A stretch of DNA of 64,000 nt from Lederbergia citrisecunda (GTDB lineage Bacteria > Bacillota > Bacilli > Bacillales > Bacillaceae_C), in NCBI RefSeq assembly GCF_018343695.1, contig NZ_JAGYPJ010000001.1:693001-757000 (forward strand), written 5' to 3'. Below, in pieces: positions 26,677 through 35,372 of the stretch. Both the position numbers and the translations under genes were made by a program. The notes beneath the pieces are model-generated. The model saw nothing but the letters and a program-made list of their open reading frames with translations. It searched no databases and was not told the origin of the DNA. Within the stretch, counting starts at the first letter, position 1. Each line of letters opens with the position of its first letter.

Positions 26677-26735
26677 GTTTTCATTGAAATCAAAATTTCC
26701 TGCCTGGGGGGATGTAAAAAAAAGGAGGAAATTTG

Positions 26736-27515
26736 ATGGATTTATCGATTATTTTAGAGTATGGATGGGTATTTTTAGTACTCATTGGATTGGAAGGTAT
26801 ACTTGCGGCAGACAATGCCGTAGTAATGGCCGTAATGGTAAAACATTTGCCGGAAAAACTACAGAAAAAGGCATTGTTCTACGGATTGTTAGGTGCATTT
26901 ATTTTCCGCTTTGCCGCACTATTTGCGATTACTTTCCTCGTAAATGTATGGCAAATTCAAGCAATAGGCGCCGTGTATTTAATATATCTTGCAATTCACC
27001 ATATGGTTAAAAATAAAAATAAAGAGAAAACCACAAAAACTGTTAAAAATAGTAAAGGCCAATCATTTTGGATGACTGTTTTAAAAGTAGAGATAGCAGA
27101 TATCGCATTTGCGATTGATTCCATGCTTGCAGCTGTCGCCTTAGCTGTAACATTAAAACCAACTGGATGGTTCCAAGTTGGCGGAATCGACGGTGGACAA
27201 TTTACAGTTATGCTTTTAGGAGGACTCGTCGGAGTCGTCATAATGCGTTTTGCGGCGACGTCATTTGTAAAACTTTTAGCAAAATATCCTACACTGGAGA
27301 CAGCTGCCTTTTTAATTGTTGGCTGGGTTGGAGTGAAATTATCAATCTTTACCTTAGCGCACCCGAATGTATCCATACTTGATGAACATTTCCCAGAATC
27401 TACCGCATGGAAATTAACCTTTTGGATTGTGTTAATAGGTATTGCCTTAGGTGGATATTTAATATCAAAGAAAAAAGCCATTCATAAAAGACAATCGGCT
27501 AATTTATATAATTAA
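26736..27515 (+). CDS. TerC family membrane protein (YkoY-like), manganese exporter candidate
   Basis: This 259-residue protein has about seven to eight membrane helices. TerC/YkoY proteins are implicated in Mn2+ export and in metallation of exported enzymes. Acidic residues within helices typical of the family are visible: LIGLEGILAADNAVVMAVMV (about 15-34) and VEIADIAFAIDSMLAAVALA (about 112-131). ATG 26736 is 8 bases after AGGAGG; the track-like TTG at 26733 is not needed. The upstream yybP-ykoY riboswitch strongly supports a role in Mn homeostasis. Expression is expected to rise with Mn2+. Confidence 0.9.
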   Translation: MDLSIILEYGWVFLVLIGLEGILAADNAVVMAVMVKHLPEKLQKKALFYGLLGAFIFRFAALFAITFLVNVWQIQAIGAVYLIYLAIHHMVKNKNKEKTTKTVKNSKGQSFWMTVLKVEIADIAFAIDSMLAAVALAVTLKPTGWFQVGGIDGGQFTVMLLGGLVGVVIMRFAATSFVKLLAKYPTLETAAFLIVGWVGVKLSIFTLAHPNVSILDEHFPESTAWKLTFWIVLIGIALGGYLISKKKAIHKRQSANLYN

Positions 27516-27520
27516 TATTA

Positions 27521-27555
27521 AGAGGAAGCTAATCCAGGTGATCAGCTTCCTCTTT
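27521..27555. terminator. Bidirectional terminator terC / SASP
   Basis: AGAGGAAGCT pairs with AGCTTCCTCT (27544-27553) across a 13-base loop between convergent genes. Confidence 0.8.
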
Positions 27556-27559
27556 CGAT

Positions 27560-27760
27560 TTATTGTTGCTTTCCGCCTAATTGAGCTTGTGCTTGTTGAA
27601 CTAATCTTTTTGTTATTTCTCCACCAACTGATCCATTAGCTCTTGAAGCTGTATCTGAACCAAGAGTTACTCCGAATTCTTGGGCGATTTCATATTTGAC
27701 TTGATCTAAATATTGTTCTATTCCTGGTACAAGTAATTGATTACTGTTTCGATTGGCCAT
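27560..27760 (-). CDS. Alpha/beta-type small acid-soluble spore protein
   Basis: This 66-residue SASP is of normal family length. [20 protein letters not shown] (about 20-39) contains the GPR cleavage site (EIA-x-EFGV). [20 protein letters not shown] (about 41-60) is the second DNA-binding segment. AAAGGAGAG precedes the ATG on the minus strand. A CATACTA sequence (27799-27805, minus strand) with a TTATG 17 bases upstream fits a sigma-G promoter, so expression should be forespore-specific. Convergent with terC. Confidence 0.93.
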   Translation of the reverse strand: MANRNSNQLLVPGIEQYLDQVKYEIAQEFGVTLGSDTASRANGSVGGEITKRLVQQAQAQLGGKQQ

Positions 27761-27798
27761 TTAAATGCTCTCCTTTTATTTAATTTACTTCGTACTTA

Positions 27799-27826
27799 TA
27801 GTATGGACTCATACAGAAAAAGCATA
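27799..27826 (-). promoter_or_regulatory. Putative sigma-G promoter of SASP gene
   Basis: On the minus strand TTATG, a 17-base spacer, then CATACTA, which matches CATWHTA; the -35 is 4 of 5 to GHATR. It lies 39 bases upstream of the start codon. Confidence 0.55.
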
Positions 27827-27971
27827 ACTGGTAAATGCATCACCTTTATCTGAAAAATGTATATAGTGGAAAAGGCATGCTAGGAAGAATAAAATGGATG
27901 TTTTTCTTTTCATTGCTACACTTTTTCTTTAATATAGAAGCATGATGTAACATTGGGGGATAATAATAGGC

Positions 27972-29327
27972 ATGAAACACTTAAAGAAACATAAGTTGAC
28001 TAGGCTAACTCCGTTTAGGATCCTAGTTACATATTACGTATTAACGGTCGCTTTTTCGGCAATTCTTTTAAGTCTTCCGTTTGCCCGAAAGCCTGGTGCT
28101 GAATGGTCCTTTATGGATGCTGTGTTTACGGCTGCAAGTTCTGTCAGTGTAACGGGATTAACAACTGTAAATATCGCTGAAACATTTACAGTACCTGGTA
28201 TTTTTTTATTAATGTTTGTGTTGCAAATAGGCGGAATTGGAATTATGACTATCAGTACGTTTTTTTGGCTGCTACTAGGGAAAAAAGTTGGACTGATGCA
28301 TAGACAATTAATTAGAACCGATCAAAATCAAATCAATCTTGCAGGCCTTGTTGCACTATTAAAACAAATTATATACATCATTTTAATGATTGAACTTTTT
28401 GGTGCTCTTGTGCTCGGAATTTACTATATTAAATATTTCCCTACTTGGCAGGAAGCATTATTACAAGGTTTATTTGCTTCCATTAGTGCAACGACAAATG
28501 CTGGATTTGATATAACAGGGCAATCACTTATTCCGTTTGCTCGAGATTATTTTGTTCAATTTGTGACGATGCTTTTAATTATTTTAGGTGCGATCGGCTT
28601 TCCTGTATGGATTGAAGTGAAAAGATTTTTACTTCATAAAAATGAAAAGATTCGCTTTCGTTTTAGTCTTTTTACTAAAATTACGACTACCACTTATTTT
28701 TTACTATTAATAATAGGAACCGTTGTAATTGTTGCAATTGAATTTAATCATTTTTTTATTGGAAAGTCTTGGCATGAGTCATTTTTCTACGCATTATTCC
28801 AATCGACAACGATGAGGAGTGCCGGTTTGCTTACATTGGATGTTAATCAATTGACTATATCCACTATACTTTTTTTATCATTTCTAATGTTTATTGGTGC
28901 GTCCCCTAGTTCAGTTGGCGGCGGAATTCGAACAACAACTTTTGCTCTTAACATCCTTTTTCTGTTTCATTTTGCAAGAGGCCGTTCTTCGATTAAAGTC
29001 TTTCAGCGTGAAATACATCAAAATGATGTCATCAAATCTTTGGTTGTTTTAATGCTTGCTGTAATATTGACGGGTATGTCGATTTTATTATTATCCATTA
29101 CTGAAGATGCTAGCCTTATTTCTATTATTTTTGAAGTAGCATCTGCATTCGGTACATGTGGCGCTTCAATGGGCATTACTCCCTACTTATCTGATTTTGG
29201 GAAATCCATATTAATTTTGTTAATGTTCATTGGAAGAATCGGCATTTTGTCCTTTTTATTCATTATGTCTAATAATGAAAAAGAACCTGACTTTCATTAT
29301 CCAACAGAAAGAGTCATTATTGGATAA
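27972..29327 (+). CDS. ktrD: Ktr potassium uptake membrane subunit (KtrB/KtrD-like)
   Basis: This 451-residue K+ translocating subunit has the four-fold M1-P-M2 design. The pore-loop glycine regions are readable: AASSVSVTGLTTVN, SATTNAGFDITG, QSTTMRSAGLLT and AFGTCGASMGITP. C-terminal EKEPDFHYPTERVIIG is typical of the family. A cytoplasmic KtrA/KtrC ring, which gates it with ATP/ADP and c-di-AMP, is not encoded nearby. This matches the lone ktrD arrangement of B. subtilis and is why I use that symbol. DarB, another c-di-AMP receptor, is encoded at 61662. Confidence 0.88.
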   Translation: MKHLKKHKLTRLTPFRILVTYYVLTVAFSAILLSLPFARKPGAEWSFMDAVFTAASSVSVTGLTTVNIAETFTVPGIFLLMFVLQIGGIGIMTISTFFWLLLGKKVGLMHRQLIRTDQNQINLAGLVALLKQIIYIILMIELFGALVLGIYYIKYFPTWQEALLQGLFASISATTNAGFDITGQSLIPFARDYFVQFVTMLLIILGAIGFPVWIEVKRFLLHKNEKIRFRFSLFTKITTTTYFLLLIIGTVVIVAIEFNHFFIGKSWHESFFYALFQSTTMRSAGLLTLDVNQLTISTILFLSFLMFIGASPSSVGGGIRTTTFALNILFLFHFARGRSSIKVFQREIHQNDVIKSLVVLMLAVILTGMSILLLSITEDASLISIIFEVASAFGTCGASMGITPYLSDFGKSILILLMFIGRIGILSFLFIMSNNEKEPDFHYPTERVIIG

Positions 29328-29395
29328 GTTATTACTATGATTTCTTATAAAAAAGATTTATCATATTTTTATACAGACAACAGGAGGGGTTTATT

Positions 29396-30382
29396 ATGGG
29401 AAACAAAATTAGAATTGGGATTACTGGTTATGGAAACTTAGGTAGAGGGGTAGAAGCATCAATAAAGCAAAATCCTGATATGGAACTTGTAGCTGTGTTT
29501 TCCAGGCGTGACCCTGCAAGTGTAACTGTAGCAGATCCGAATGTAAAAGTGCTGCCGATCGCGTCTGCTGAGGACTATAAAAACGATATTGATGTAATGA
29601 TTTTATGTGGAGGATCTGCAACTGATTTACCTGAACAAGGACCGTCTTTTGCAGCACACTTTAATACAATTGATAGCTTTGACACACACGCAAAAATACC
29701 AGAGTATTTTGCCTCTATGGATGAGGTTGCAAAGCCTTCCGGAAAAGTAAGTATTATTTCTGTGGGATGGGACCCAGGAATGTTTTCAATTAATAGGCTC
29801 CTTGGTGAAGCGATTTTACCAGTTGGAGAAACTTATACTTTTTGGGGAAAAGGCTTAAGTCAAGGACATTCTGACGCTGTAAGAAGAATCAAAGGGGTAA
29901 AAGCTGCAGTTCAATATACAATTCCAATTGAAGAAGCTGTAAATCGAGTAAGAAGTGGTGAAAATCCTGAATTGTCCACTAGAGAAAAGCATTTAAGGGA
30001 GTGCTTTGTTGTAGCGGAAGATGGTGCTGATCTTTCCGAAATTGAAACAACCATTAAGGAAATGCCACACTATTTTTCGGATTATAATACAATCGTTAAC
30101 TTTATTAATGAAGAAGAGTTTCGTGTAAATCACTCAAAAATGATGCACGGTGGATTTGTCATAAGAAGTGGAGAAACGGGTGAGGGCAATAAAGAAATCA
30201 TGGAATTTTCTTTAAAGCTTGATAGTAACCCGGAATATACAGCAAGTGTTTTAACAGCCTATGCAAGAGCTGCATATAAGCTTAGCATAGAGGGACAGGC
30301 GGGAGCTAAAACGGTATTTGACGTTCCACCTGCAATGCTCTCTCCAAAATCACCTGAACAATTAAGAAAAGAACTTTTATAA
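29396..30382 (+). CDS. ddh: meso-Diaminopimelate dehydrogenase
   Basis: This 328-residue NADPH-dependent enzyme makes meso-diaminopimelate in one step from tetrahydrodipicolinate, for lysine and peptidoglycan. The dinucleotide fold begins RIGITGYGNLGRGVEASI (about 5-22). Family-specific parts are ILCGGSATDLPEQGP, FNTIDSFDTHAKIPEYF, SVGWDPGMFSINRLLGEAIL and WGKGLSQGHSDAVRRIKGV. Ddh bypasses the acetylase or succinylase steps. It is found in only some bacilli (for example relatives of Lysinibacillus) and is absent from B. subtilis. The ATG follows ACAGGAGGGG. It is a single-gene unit between ktrD and a minus-strand gene. Confidence 0.95.
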   Translation: MGNKIRIGITGYGNLGRGVEASIKQNPDMELVAVFSRRDPASVTVADPNVKVLPIASAEDYKNDIDVMILCGGSATDLPEQGPSFAAHFNTIDSFDTHAKIPEYFASMDEVAKPSGKVSIISVGWDPGMFSINRLLGEAILPVGETYTFWGKGLSQGHSDAVRRIKGVKAAVQYTIPIEEAVNRVRSGENPELSTREKHLRECFVVAEDGADLSEIETTIKEMPHYFSDYNTIVNFINEEEFRVNHSKMMHGGFVIRSGETGEGNKEIMEFSLKLDSNPEYTASVLTAYARAAYKLSIEGQAGAKTVFDVPPAMLSPKSPEQLRKELL

Positions 30383-30460
30383 AGGTAAAAAAAATCCGGA
30401 GCTTTTTACGGAGGAAACTGAAAATCATTCTTTTTTACAGATTAATTAATTTGCATTAAA

Positions 30461-30505
30461 AAAGCCGACCGTAATAACCCAGAAGTGGATATTGCGGTCG
30501 GCTTT
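30461..30505 (-). terminator. Terminator for the minus-strand radical SAM gene
   Basis: AAAGCCGACCG (30461-30471) pairs perfectly with CGGTCGGCTTT (30495-30505). On the minus strand the stem is followed by TTTTTT, so it best serves the gene ending at 30644. Confidence 0.65.
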
Positions 30506-30508
30506 GCT

Positions 30509-30589
30509 GTTGATTAGAGCAAAAGGTGCTTGACTCCTGCGGGAATACTGGGCAGGAGAGACCCCGCGGAAAGCGTTCGCCTAATCAAC
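30509..30589. repeat. GC-rich intergenic repeat bounded by inverted GTTGATTAG / CTAATCAAC
   Basis: Nine-base perfect inverted ends (30509-30517 and 30581-30589) enclose GC-rich sequence including TGACTCCTGCGGGA, GGGCAGGAGAGACCCCGCGG and AAAGCG. This string resembles a repeat I recall as common between genes of many Bacillus species; no other copy with these ends occurs in the window. Confidence 0.6.
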
Positions 30590-30643
30590 AATCAAATCTA
30601 AGATTGCATTAAAAAATAAATGGTATTTTCGGTGTCCTCCAAT

Positions 30644-32401
30644 TTAGCTGCCGGTTTTTTTCTGAATGCTTATCGAATCCAATGGATAAATGGTTGGACT
30701 TCCGTCTGTAGGTTCGAAATGAATTAATCCAAAAGACGTTCGAGGAATGATTTTTTCGTTTTGTTGATAAGTTTTTATGCAAAAAGGGAACACTTCAATT
30801 TGTGTATGCTTATAAAGCTCTCTTTCGTTTAATTTCAGTTCACTCATTAATTTACCTTCTTTTATTATTCCTTCGTAAAGTTCAGAGCGAGTTTTTCGTT
30901 CGACAATATCATCCCACCATGCTTTTCGAGGTTTATAACGTCGATTTATTAAATAATCGTATTTCATTAACCCCTCAGCTAAGTCAAAATGTTTCATGTT
31001 CTTTTCAGAAAGAAATTGCTTAAGACGAGTAAATAAATCTTCCAATTGGTGACCAATGCGCGACCAGTTTTGCTCTTCCCAATACGTTCCAAATTCTTGG
31101 AAGAAATCAAAGGGAGTTTCAAAGCTTTGCGAAGTTAAAAATTGGACAGTTCGATCCATCCGATGATCATTCCAATATTTTTCCAGCACATCCTCCACTT
31201 GCTTAATCCTGATAATATCATCAAAATTAATGACGTTATTGCCTAAAATTTCGTAAGGGGCATGATCCATGTATGTGTAGCCAAAATGTTTAGCAGAAAT
31301 TCTTAATCCTGTACCACGAAGCATTTTTAAAAATCCTAGCTGCAATTCTTCCGGCTCTAGCGCGAAAACATCATTAAAGGTTTGGCGGAAGGAATCATAA
31401 TTTTCCTCTGGCAGCCCTGCAATTAAATCTAAATGCTGCAGTATTTTACCGCCTTCTTTAACCATGCGCACAGTCCTCGTTAATTTTTCAAAGTTTTGCC
31501 TTCTTTTTACGAGTTCATTTGTTAAATCATTCGTCGATTGTACTCCAATTTCGAAGCGGAATAGCCCTGCAGGTGCTTCTTTATTTAAAAAATCAATTAC
31601 TTCCGGTCTCATAATATCACCGGTAATTTCAAATTGAAAAACGGAACCAGGTCTTCTTTCGTCAATTAAAAATTGAAACATTTCCATCGCATAGCTTCTA
31701 CTTATATTAAAAGTTCGATCGACAAATTTAATCGTTTTGGCGCCATGATCCAATAAATACCTTATGTCTTCTTTAATTTTTTCTCGATTAAAATACCTTA
31801 CACCTACTTCTATAGAAGAAAGACAAAACTGGCAACTGAAAGGACAGCCACGGCTCGTTTCAATGTAAATGACGCGTTTCGACAAATGAGGAATATCTTC
31901 TTGAAACCTGAAGGGAGATGGCGATTCTCGCAAGTCTATTTTAGCTCGAACGGGATTGATAACGGGTTTTCCGTCTTTCATGTATCCAATTCCCAATACT
32001 TTTTCCATTTCCATATTTCCGTTTAACTCGTGTAGCAGCTGTTTAAATGTTTCTTCTCCTTCACCTATAACGATAAAATCAATTTCCGGCAGTCTTTTAA
32101 GCCAGTGAACAACGTCATAAGAGACCTCAGGGCCACCAAGGACTATTTTTACATCGGGCATTATTTTTCGTAATATTTCAATGACTTTAATCGTTTCTTC
32201 GATATTCCATATATAACAGCTAAATCCGATCACATCAGGCTTTTTATTGTATAAATCCGTAACAATATTCAATGTCGGATCTTTAATCGTATATTCCGCA
32301 AGCTCCATATTGAACTCTGGTGCTGCGTATGCTTTTAAGTGACGAATAGCCAAATTCGTATGAATATATTTCGCATTTAATGTACTTGCGATGATTTTCA
32401 T
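30644..32401 (-). CDS. B12-binding domain radical SAM protein (DUF4080 type)
   Basis: This 585-residue protein is probably a cytoplasmic iron-sulfur enzyme. An N-terminal cobalamin-binding-like domain (residues about 1-140: SCYIWNIEETIKVIEILRKI, IVLGGPEVSYDV) is followed by a radical SAM core. Its cluster motif, RGCPFSCQFCLSS (about 184-196), has the CxxxCxxC spacing. Later core segments include FEITGDIMRPEVIDFL, GLFRFEIGVQSTN and DLIAGLPEENYDSF. The C-terminal region (about 365-520, with YWEEQNWSRIGH) corresponds to DUF4080. The reaction is unknown; relatives are proposed methylthio- or C-methyl-transferases without proof. It is divergent from and unrelated to its neighbours. Confidence 0.85.
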   Translation of the reverse strand: MKIIASTLNAKYIHTNLAIRHLKAYAAPEFNMELAEYTIKDPTLNIVTDLYNKKPDVIGFSCYIWNIEETIKVIEILRKIMPDVKIVLGGPEVSYDVVHWLKRLPEIDFIVIGEGEETFKQLLHELNGNMEMEKVLGIGYMKDGKPVINPVRAKIDLRESPSPFRFQEDIPHLSKRVIYIETSRGCPFSCQFCLSSIEVGVRYFNREKIKEDIRYLLDHGAKTIKFVDRTFNISRSYAMEMFQFLIDERRPGSVFQFEITGDIMRPEVIDFLNKEAPAGLFRFEIGVQSTNDLTNELVKRRQNFEKLTRTVRMVKEGGKILQHLDLIAGLPEENYDSFRQTFNDVFALEPEELQLGFLKMLRGTGLRISAKHFGYTYMDHAPYEILGNNVINFDDIIRIKQVEDVLEKYWNDHRMDRTVQFLTSQSFETPFDFFQEFGTYWEEQNWSRIGHQLEDLFTRLKQFLSEKNMKHFDLAEGLMKYDYLINRRYKPRKAWWDDIVERKTRSELYEGIIKEGKLMSELKLNERELYKHTQIEVFPFCIKTYQQNEKIIPRTSFGLIHFEPTDGSPTIYPLDSISIQKKTGS

Positions 32402-32597
32402 TTAAAATGCTTTCTCCTTCTATTCTTATTTGAGGAAACATTGTGATAAAAGATAGTTTCCTCCTAGCGAAGCAACCATCGACTTAATTTAAAGTATGGA
32501 AGTTTTTAGGTCGATTAATAAGATGCTTTCACTTTTCTTATACAATCCTTCTTATTTTACAGGACTTGGCTGAAAACCTCAATTATAGAAGAAATGA

Positions 32598-32627
32598 AAA
32601 AGCGGGCATTTATTCGCTCTGCCCGCG
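32598..32627 (-). terminator. Terminator of acyltransferase gene
   Basis: GCGGGC (32602-32607) pairs with GCCCGC (32621-32626); on the minus strand it is followed by TTTTTC. It overlaps the last codons of the gene. Confidence 0.65.
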
Positions 32628-33647
32628 TGGTTCACTTATACTTTCTTTTATCCGATCTAAAGTTTTCTTCCATCCTGACCATTTTAATTCAATGATTGGT
32701 TGCATTACTGTTGTTACAATTTTGCTGGATAATAGGAAAGTGAGTAACAACGAAACGAATAATAATATAATAAATGTTTTCGAATCATATACATATGACT
32801 CGATTGTACTTTCTCTAAAAGCACGAACAATAAATCCATGGAGCAAATACACATATAGTGTATTTCTTCCCAATTTTGTAAAAAAGAATTTTCTTTTTGG
32901 GATAAAAGCGAAGAATACAGCAATCATTAGAAAATTAATCGTGTAAACTCCTATTCGTTTGATGAATCCTATTGCAGAAAAAGTTTCTAAATAGCTATAC
33001 GGTTTAGAACCTAACAGCCATTTCTCGTCTAGTTCTGGAAAAATAATGATTACTAAAGCAACAATAAAAATTGCTCCTGTCATTAAAATTCTCGAGCGGG
33101 ATTCCGATAATAATTGAAAATGTTCCTTTTTCAAATAATATCCAACGATAAAAAATGGAAAAAATACAAATGTTCGTGAAAGGCTTAAAAAATTTGAAAT
33201 CCAATCGACATAGCCTACAATCAGTCCTAATAGCAACGCTAAGCTTATAGCATATATAGGCTTCAATTTATTAAAACCAATAAGCATGATATTCCAACAA
33301 AATAAGCTTATTAAAAACCAAAGGGACCAGTGGGGATTAAAAAAATCGATAGTTAACATTGATTTGCTATATAAAATAAAGTAAAAAATGGAGTATATTA
33401 CTTGGAAAATTAAATATGGGATGATTAATTTTTTTGTGATTTTTACTATATAGCCTTTTTCATAAATCCCTTTTGCAAAAAATCCTGATACGAGAATAAA
33501 CGCGGGCATATGGAAGGTGTAGAGCAATTTATAGAGAGTGGAAAAGAATAAATTGGAATCAATATATGATTGAATTAGATGACCAAACACTACCAAGAAA
33601 ATTAATATAAATTTAGCATTATCAAAATAGTAATCTCTTTTCGCCAT
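32610..33647 (-). CDS. Membrane acyltransferase (acyltransferase 3 / fucose 4-O-acetylase-like)
   Basis: 345 residues with about ten hydrophobic helices. The N-terminal DYYFDNAKFILIFLVVFGHL (about 4-23) is the signature of the NolL-type acyltransferase 3 family, with the likely functional histidine in FGHL. LLYTFHMPAFILVSGFFAKG (about 44-63) follows, with a conserved FHMP..F.SGF pattern, and GRNTLYVYLLHGF lies near the C-terminus. Such enzymes O-acetylate sugars of surface polymers or exopolysaccharide across the membrane. The target is unknown because no polysaccharide genes are near. The MAKRDYYF start (33647) has GGTGAT in front; the longer frame to 33665 is not needed. Confidence 0.8.
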   Translation of the reverse strand: MAKRDYYFDNAKFILIFLVVFGHLIQSYIDSNLFFSTLYKLLYTFHMPAFILVSGFFAKGIYEKGYIVKITKKLIIPYLIFQVIYSIFYFILYSKSMLTIDFFNPHWSLWFLISLFCWNIMLIGFNKLKPIYAISLALLLGLIVGYVDWISNFLSLSRTFVFFPFFIVGYYLKKEHFQLLSESRSRILMTGAIFIVALVIIIFPELDEKWLLGSKPYSYLETFSAIGFIKRIGVYTINFLMIAVFFAFIPKRKFFFTKLGRNTLYVYLLHGFIVRAFRESTIESYVYDSKTFIILLFVSLLLTFLLSSKIVTTVMQPIIELKWSGWKKTLDRIKESISEPRGQSE

Positions 33648-33881
33648 AAAAATCACCAGTTTCATAGTTGATGGCGTTATTTTACCCTGAAAAAACGAAG
33701 TATAACATTACGTTTTAGTATCGATTGTATGACAAGTGACAAATATTCCACCAAATTGTTAAGAAATCGTGACAACTTGTAAAAAGAATGTCTAATTTTG
33801 CGAATCCATTTACAATTACAAATATTGTTGAGATAATGGCATAGTTGAGTTTTAAGGTCAATATATGGGGGAGAACTAGAA

Positions 33882-34136
33882 ATGTATGGGAGAAATAAAG
33901 AAAAAGCACTATTTTTAATAAGAATTCAGGAAAAACGTGAAAAAATGTGTCTATTTGGTAGAGTTTATGGTCTCAATTCGCATAAGACGATTCAATGCAG
34001 TCAAGAGCTTGATTCTTTATTAAATGAATATTATCTACTTTTTCAATCTATCAACAAGAAAAAGTCGGTTGCGGCACCTCGAATGGCTGTAGCACATAGT
34101 TATGTAAGGCAGTATTCACTTCCTTATGCTAAATAA
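33882..34136 (+). CDS. Spo0E-like aspartyl-phosphate phosphatase
   Basis: This 84-residue protein carries the Spo0E signature SQELDSLLNEYY (about residues 41-52) in a two-helix hairpin, preceded by a basic helix (LFLIRIQEKREKM) and the short turn GLNSHKTIQC. Spo0E-type phosphatases dephosphorylate Spo0A-P and so delay sporulation. The C-terminal extension (KKKSVAAPRMAVAHSYVRQY) is not part of the core. The ATG follows GGGGGAGAAC. It is monocistronic by position and was picked out by the SQELD motif. Confidence 0.82.
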   Translation: MYGRNKEKALFLIRIQEKREKMCLFGRVYGLNSHKTIQCSQELDSLLNEYYLLFQSINKKKSVAAPRMAVAHSYVRQYSLPYAK

Positions 34137-34217
34137 TACATCTATCTAAAAGGAATTAGGCAACCATAAGTCGAATTGTATTGTGAAAGAAAAATAGAAT
34201 AGGAGAGGAAAGAATTT

Positions 34218-34976
34218 ATGGGAAAAGCAGCGTTACAATTATATTCTGTAAGAGAAGCCGCAGAGAAAGATTTCCTTGGGACTGTGCAAAAAGTCGCTGA
34301 TATGGGATACGATGCCATTCAATTTGCGGGCTATTTTAACACTCCAGCCCATGAATTAAAAAGCGTTCTTGATGAAAAAGGTATCACTGTAGCAGGTAGT
34401 CATATCATGCTCGATGCTTTTAAAGGTGAGCAATTAATTGAAACGTTTAAATACAATCGAGAAATTGGCAATAACTTATTAATTGTTCCAGGTATAGCTC
34501 CTCATTATCGTGATAGTGAAGATGCTTGGAAAAGAACAGCTGAAGAATTCAATAAAATTGGTCAAGCATGTAAAAAAGAGGGCTTCACATTTGCTTATCA
34601 CAACCATAATTTTGAATTTGAAAAATTTGGAGATACTACTGGATTTGATTTATTATTTGGAAATTCAGATCCTGATTTAGTAAAAATAGAGCTCGATTGC
34701 TATTGGGCAACATTTGCAGACCTCGACCCACTTGACCTTATTAACCAGTACGGAAATCGGATTGTTTCTCTTCATCTAAAAGATATGACAGTTGAGAACG
34801 GTAAAAAGAGAAGTATTGAAATCGGTTCAGGAAGCTTGGATATTGCAAGCTTGCTTGATGTCGGAACGAAAAATGATGTGAAATGGTTCATCATTGAGCA
34901 AGAACAGTTTGATGGTGATCCGATGGAAAGTTCAAAAGTAAATATTGAGAATTTAAAAACGTTAATGAACAAATAA
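34218..34976 (+). CDS. Sugar phosphate isomerase/epimerase family (TIM barrel)
   Basis: This 252-residue protein of the xylose-isomerase-like TIM barrel superfamily (IolE/YcjR relatives) begins AALQLYSVREAAEKDFLGTV. Metal-ligand regions are visible: FAYHNHNFEFEKF (about 121-133), KIELDCYWATFA (about 157-168, with Asp), VSLHLKDM (His, about 185-192) and a final Glu in FIIEQEQFDGDP. The substrate could be a ketose, inososose or keto-sugar. AGGAGAGG precedes the ATG. A terminator separates it from the following repeat and lactonase gene. Confidence 0.82.
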   Translation: MGKAALQLYSVREAAEKDFLGTVQKVADMGYDAIQFAGYFNTPAHELKSVLDEKGITVAGSHIMLDAFKGEQLIETFKYNREIGNNLLIVPGIAPHYRDSEDAWKRTAEEFNKIGQACKKEGFTFAYHNHNFEFEKFGDTTGFDLLFGNSDPDLVKIELDCYWATFADLDPLDLINQYGNRIVSLHLKDMTVENGKKRSIEIGSGSLDIASLLDVGTKNDVKWFIIEQEQFDGDPMESSKVNIENLKTLMNK

Positions 34977-34989
34977 GCTTATCTAACAA

Positions 34990-35019
34990 CTCCGATTTTT
35001 CTATAGTCGGAGCTTTTTT
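34990..35019 (+). terminator. Terminator of the TIM-barrel isomerase-like gene
   Basis: CTCCGA (34990-34995) pairs with TCGGAG (35007-35012), then CTTTTTT. Confidence 0.8.
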
Positions 35020-35075
35020 ATAATGAAAGGACATAGAAGTTTTTTATTAGTTTGTATTTCAGAAATAAGGTTAGC

Positions 35076-35341
35076 ACTGTCCAGATGAGTATCTATCGAA
35101 TAGCAAGCTTCTGGTCATTACTTTTTCGAAAGTTAACATTGGTTCGACTTGTAGATCTAGCTGCAAACACCACCTCTTTAGGTCAGAAACCAGCGTCAAT
35201 AAAAGTCAAAGCTCGGCTTTTTTTCCTAAGTACATTTGCTTGGGACAGGCACTCTGGATGTGGTGAAGGAAGGTGTTGTAACATGACCTGCGCCATTCTG
35301 GAGTTTCTACGTTTATGGGCAAGGTGCTTACGCTTTTCTAA
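35076..35341 (+). repeat. Dispersed repeat copy A (diverged)
   Basis: Segments such as TAGATCTAGCTGCAAACACC, AGGTCAGAAACCAGCG, CAATAAAAGTCAAAG...GGCTTTTTTT and GGTGCTTACGCTTTTC align in order with copy C at 59797-60112. An open frame of 106 codons crosses it but shows no protein features. The repeat ends just before the ribosome binding site of the lactonase gene. Confidence 0.7.
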
Positions 35342-35372
35342 AAATATCATTTACTATGAAAGGATGAGATGA

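Noticed and set aside
26636-27010. 124-codon ORF starting in the riboswitch
   Set aside because: It overlaps the riboswitch terminator and the terC gene in another frame.
35052-35372. 106-codon ORF before the lactonase gene
   Set aside because: It runs through repeat copy A; its cysteine- and leucine-rich product looks like translated repeat.
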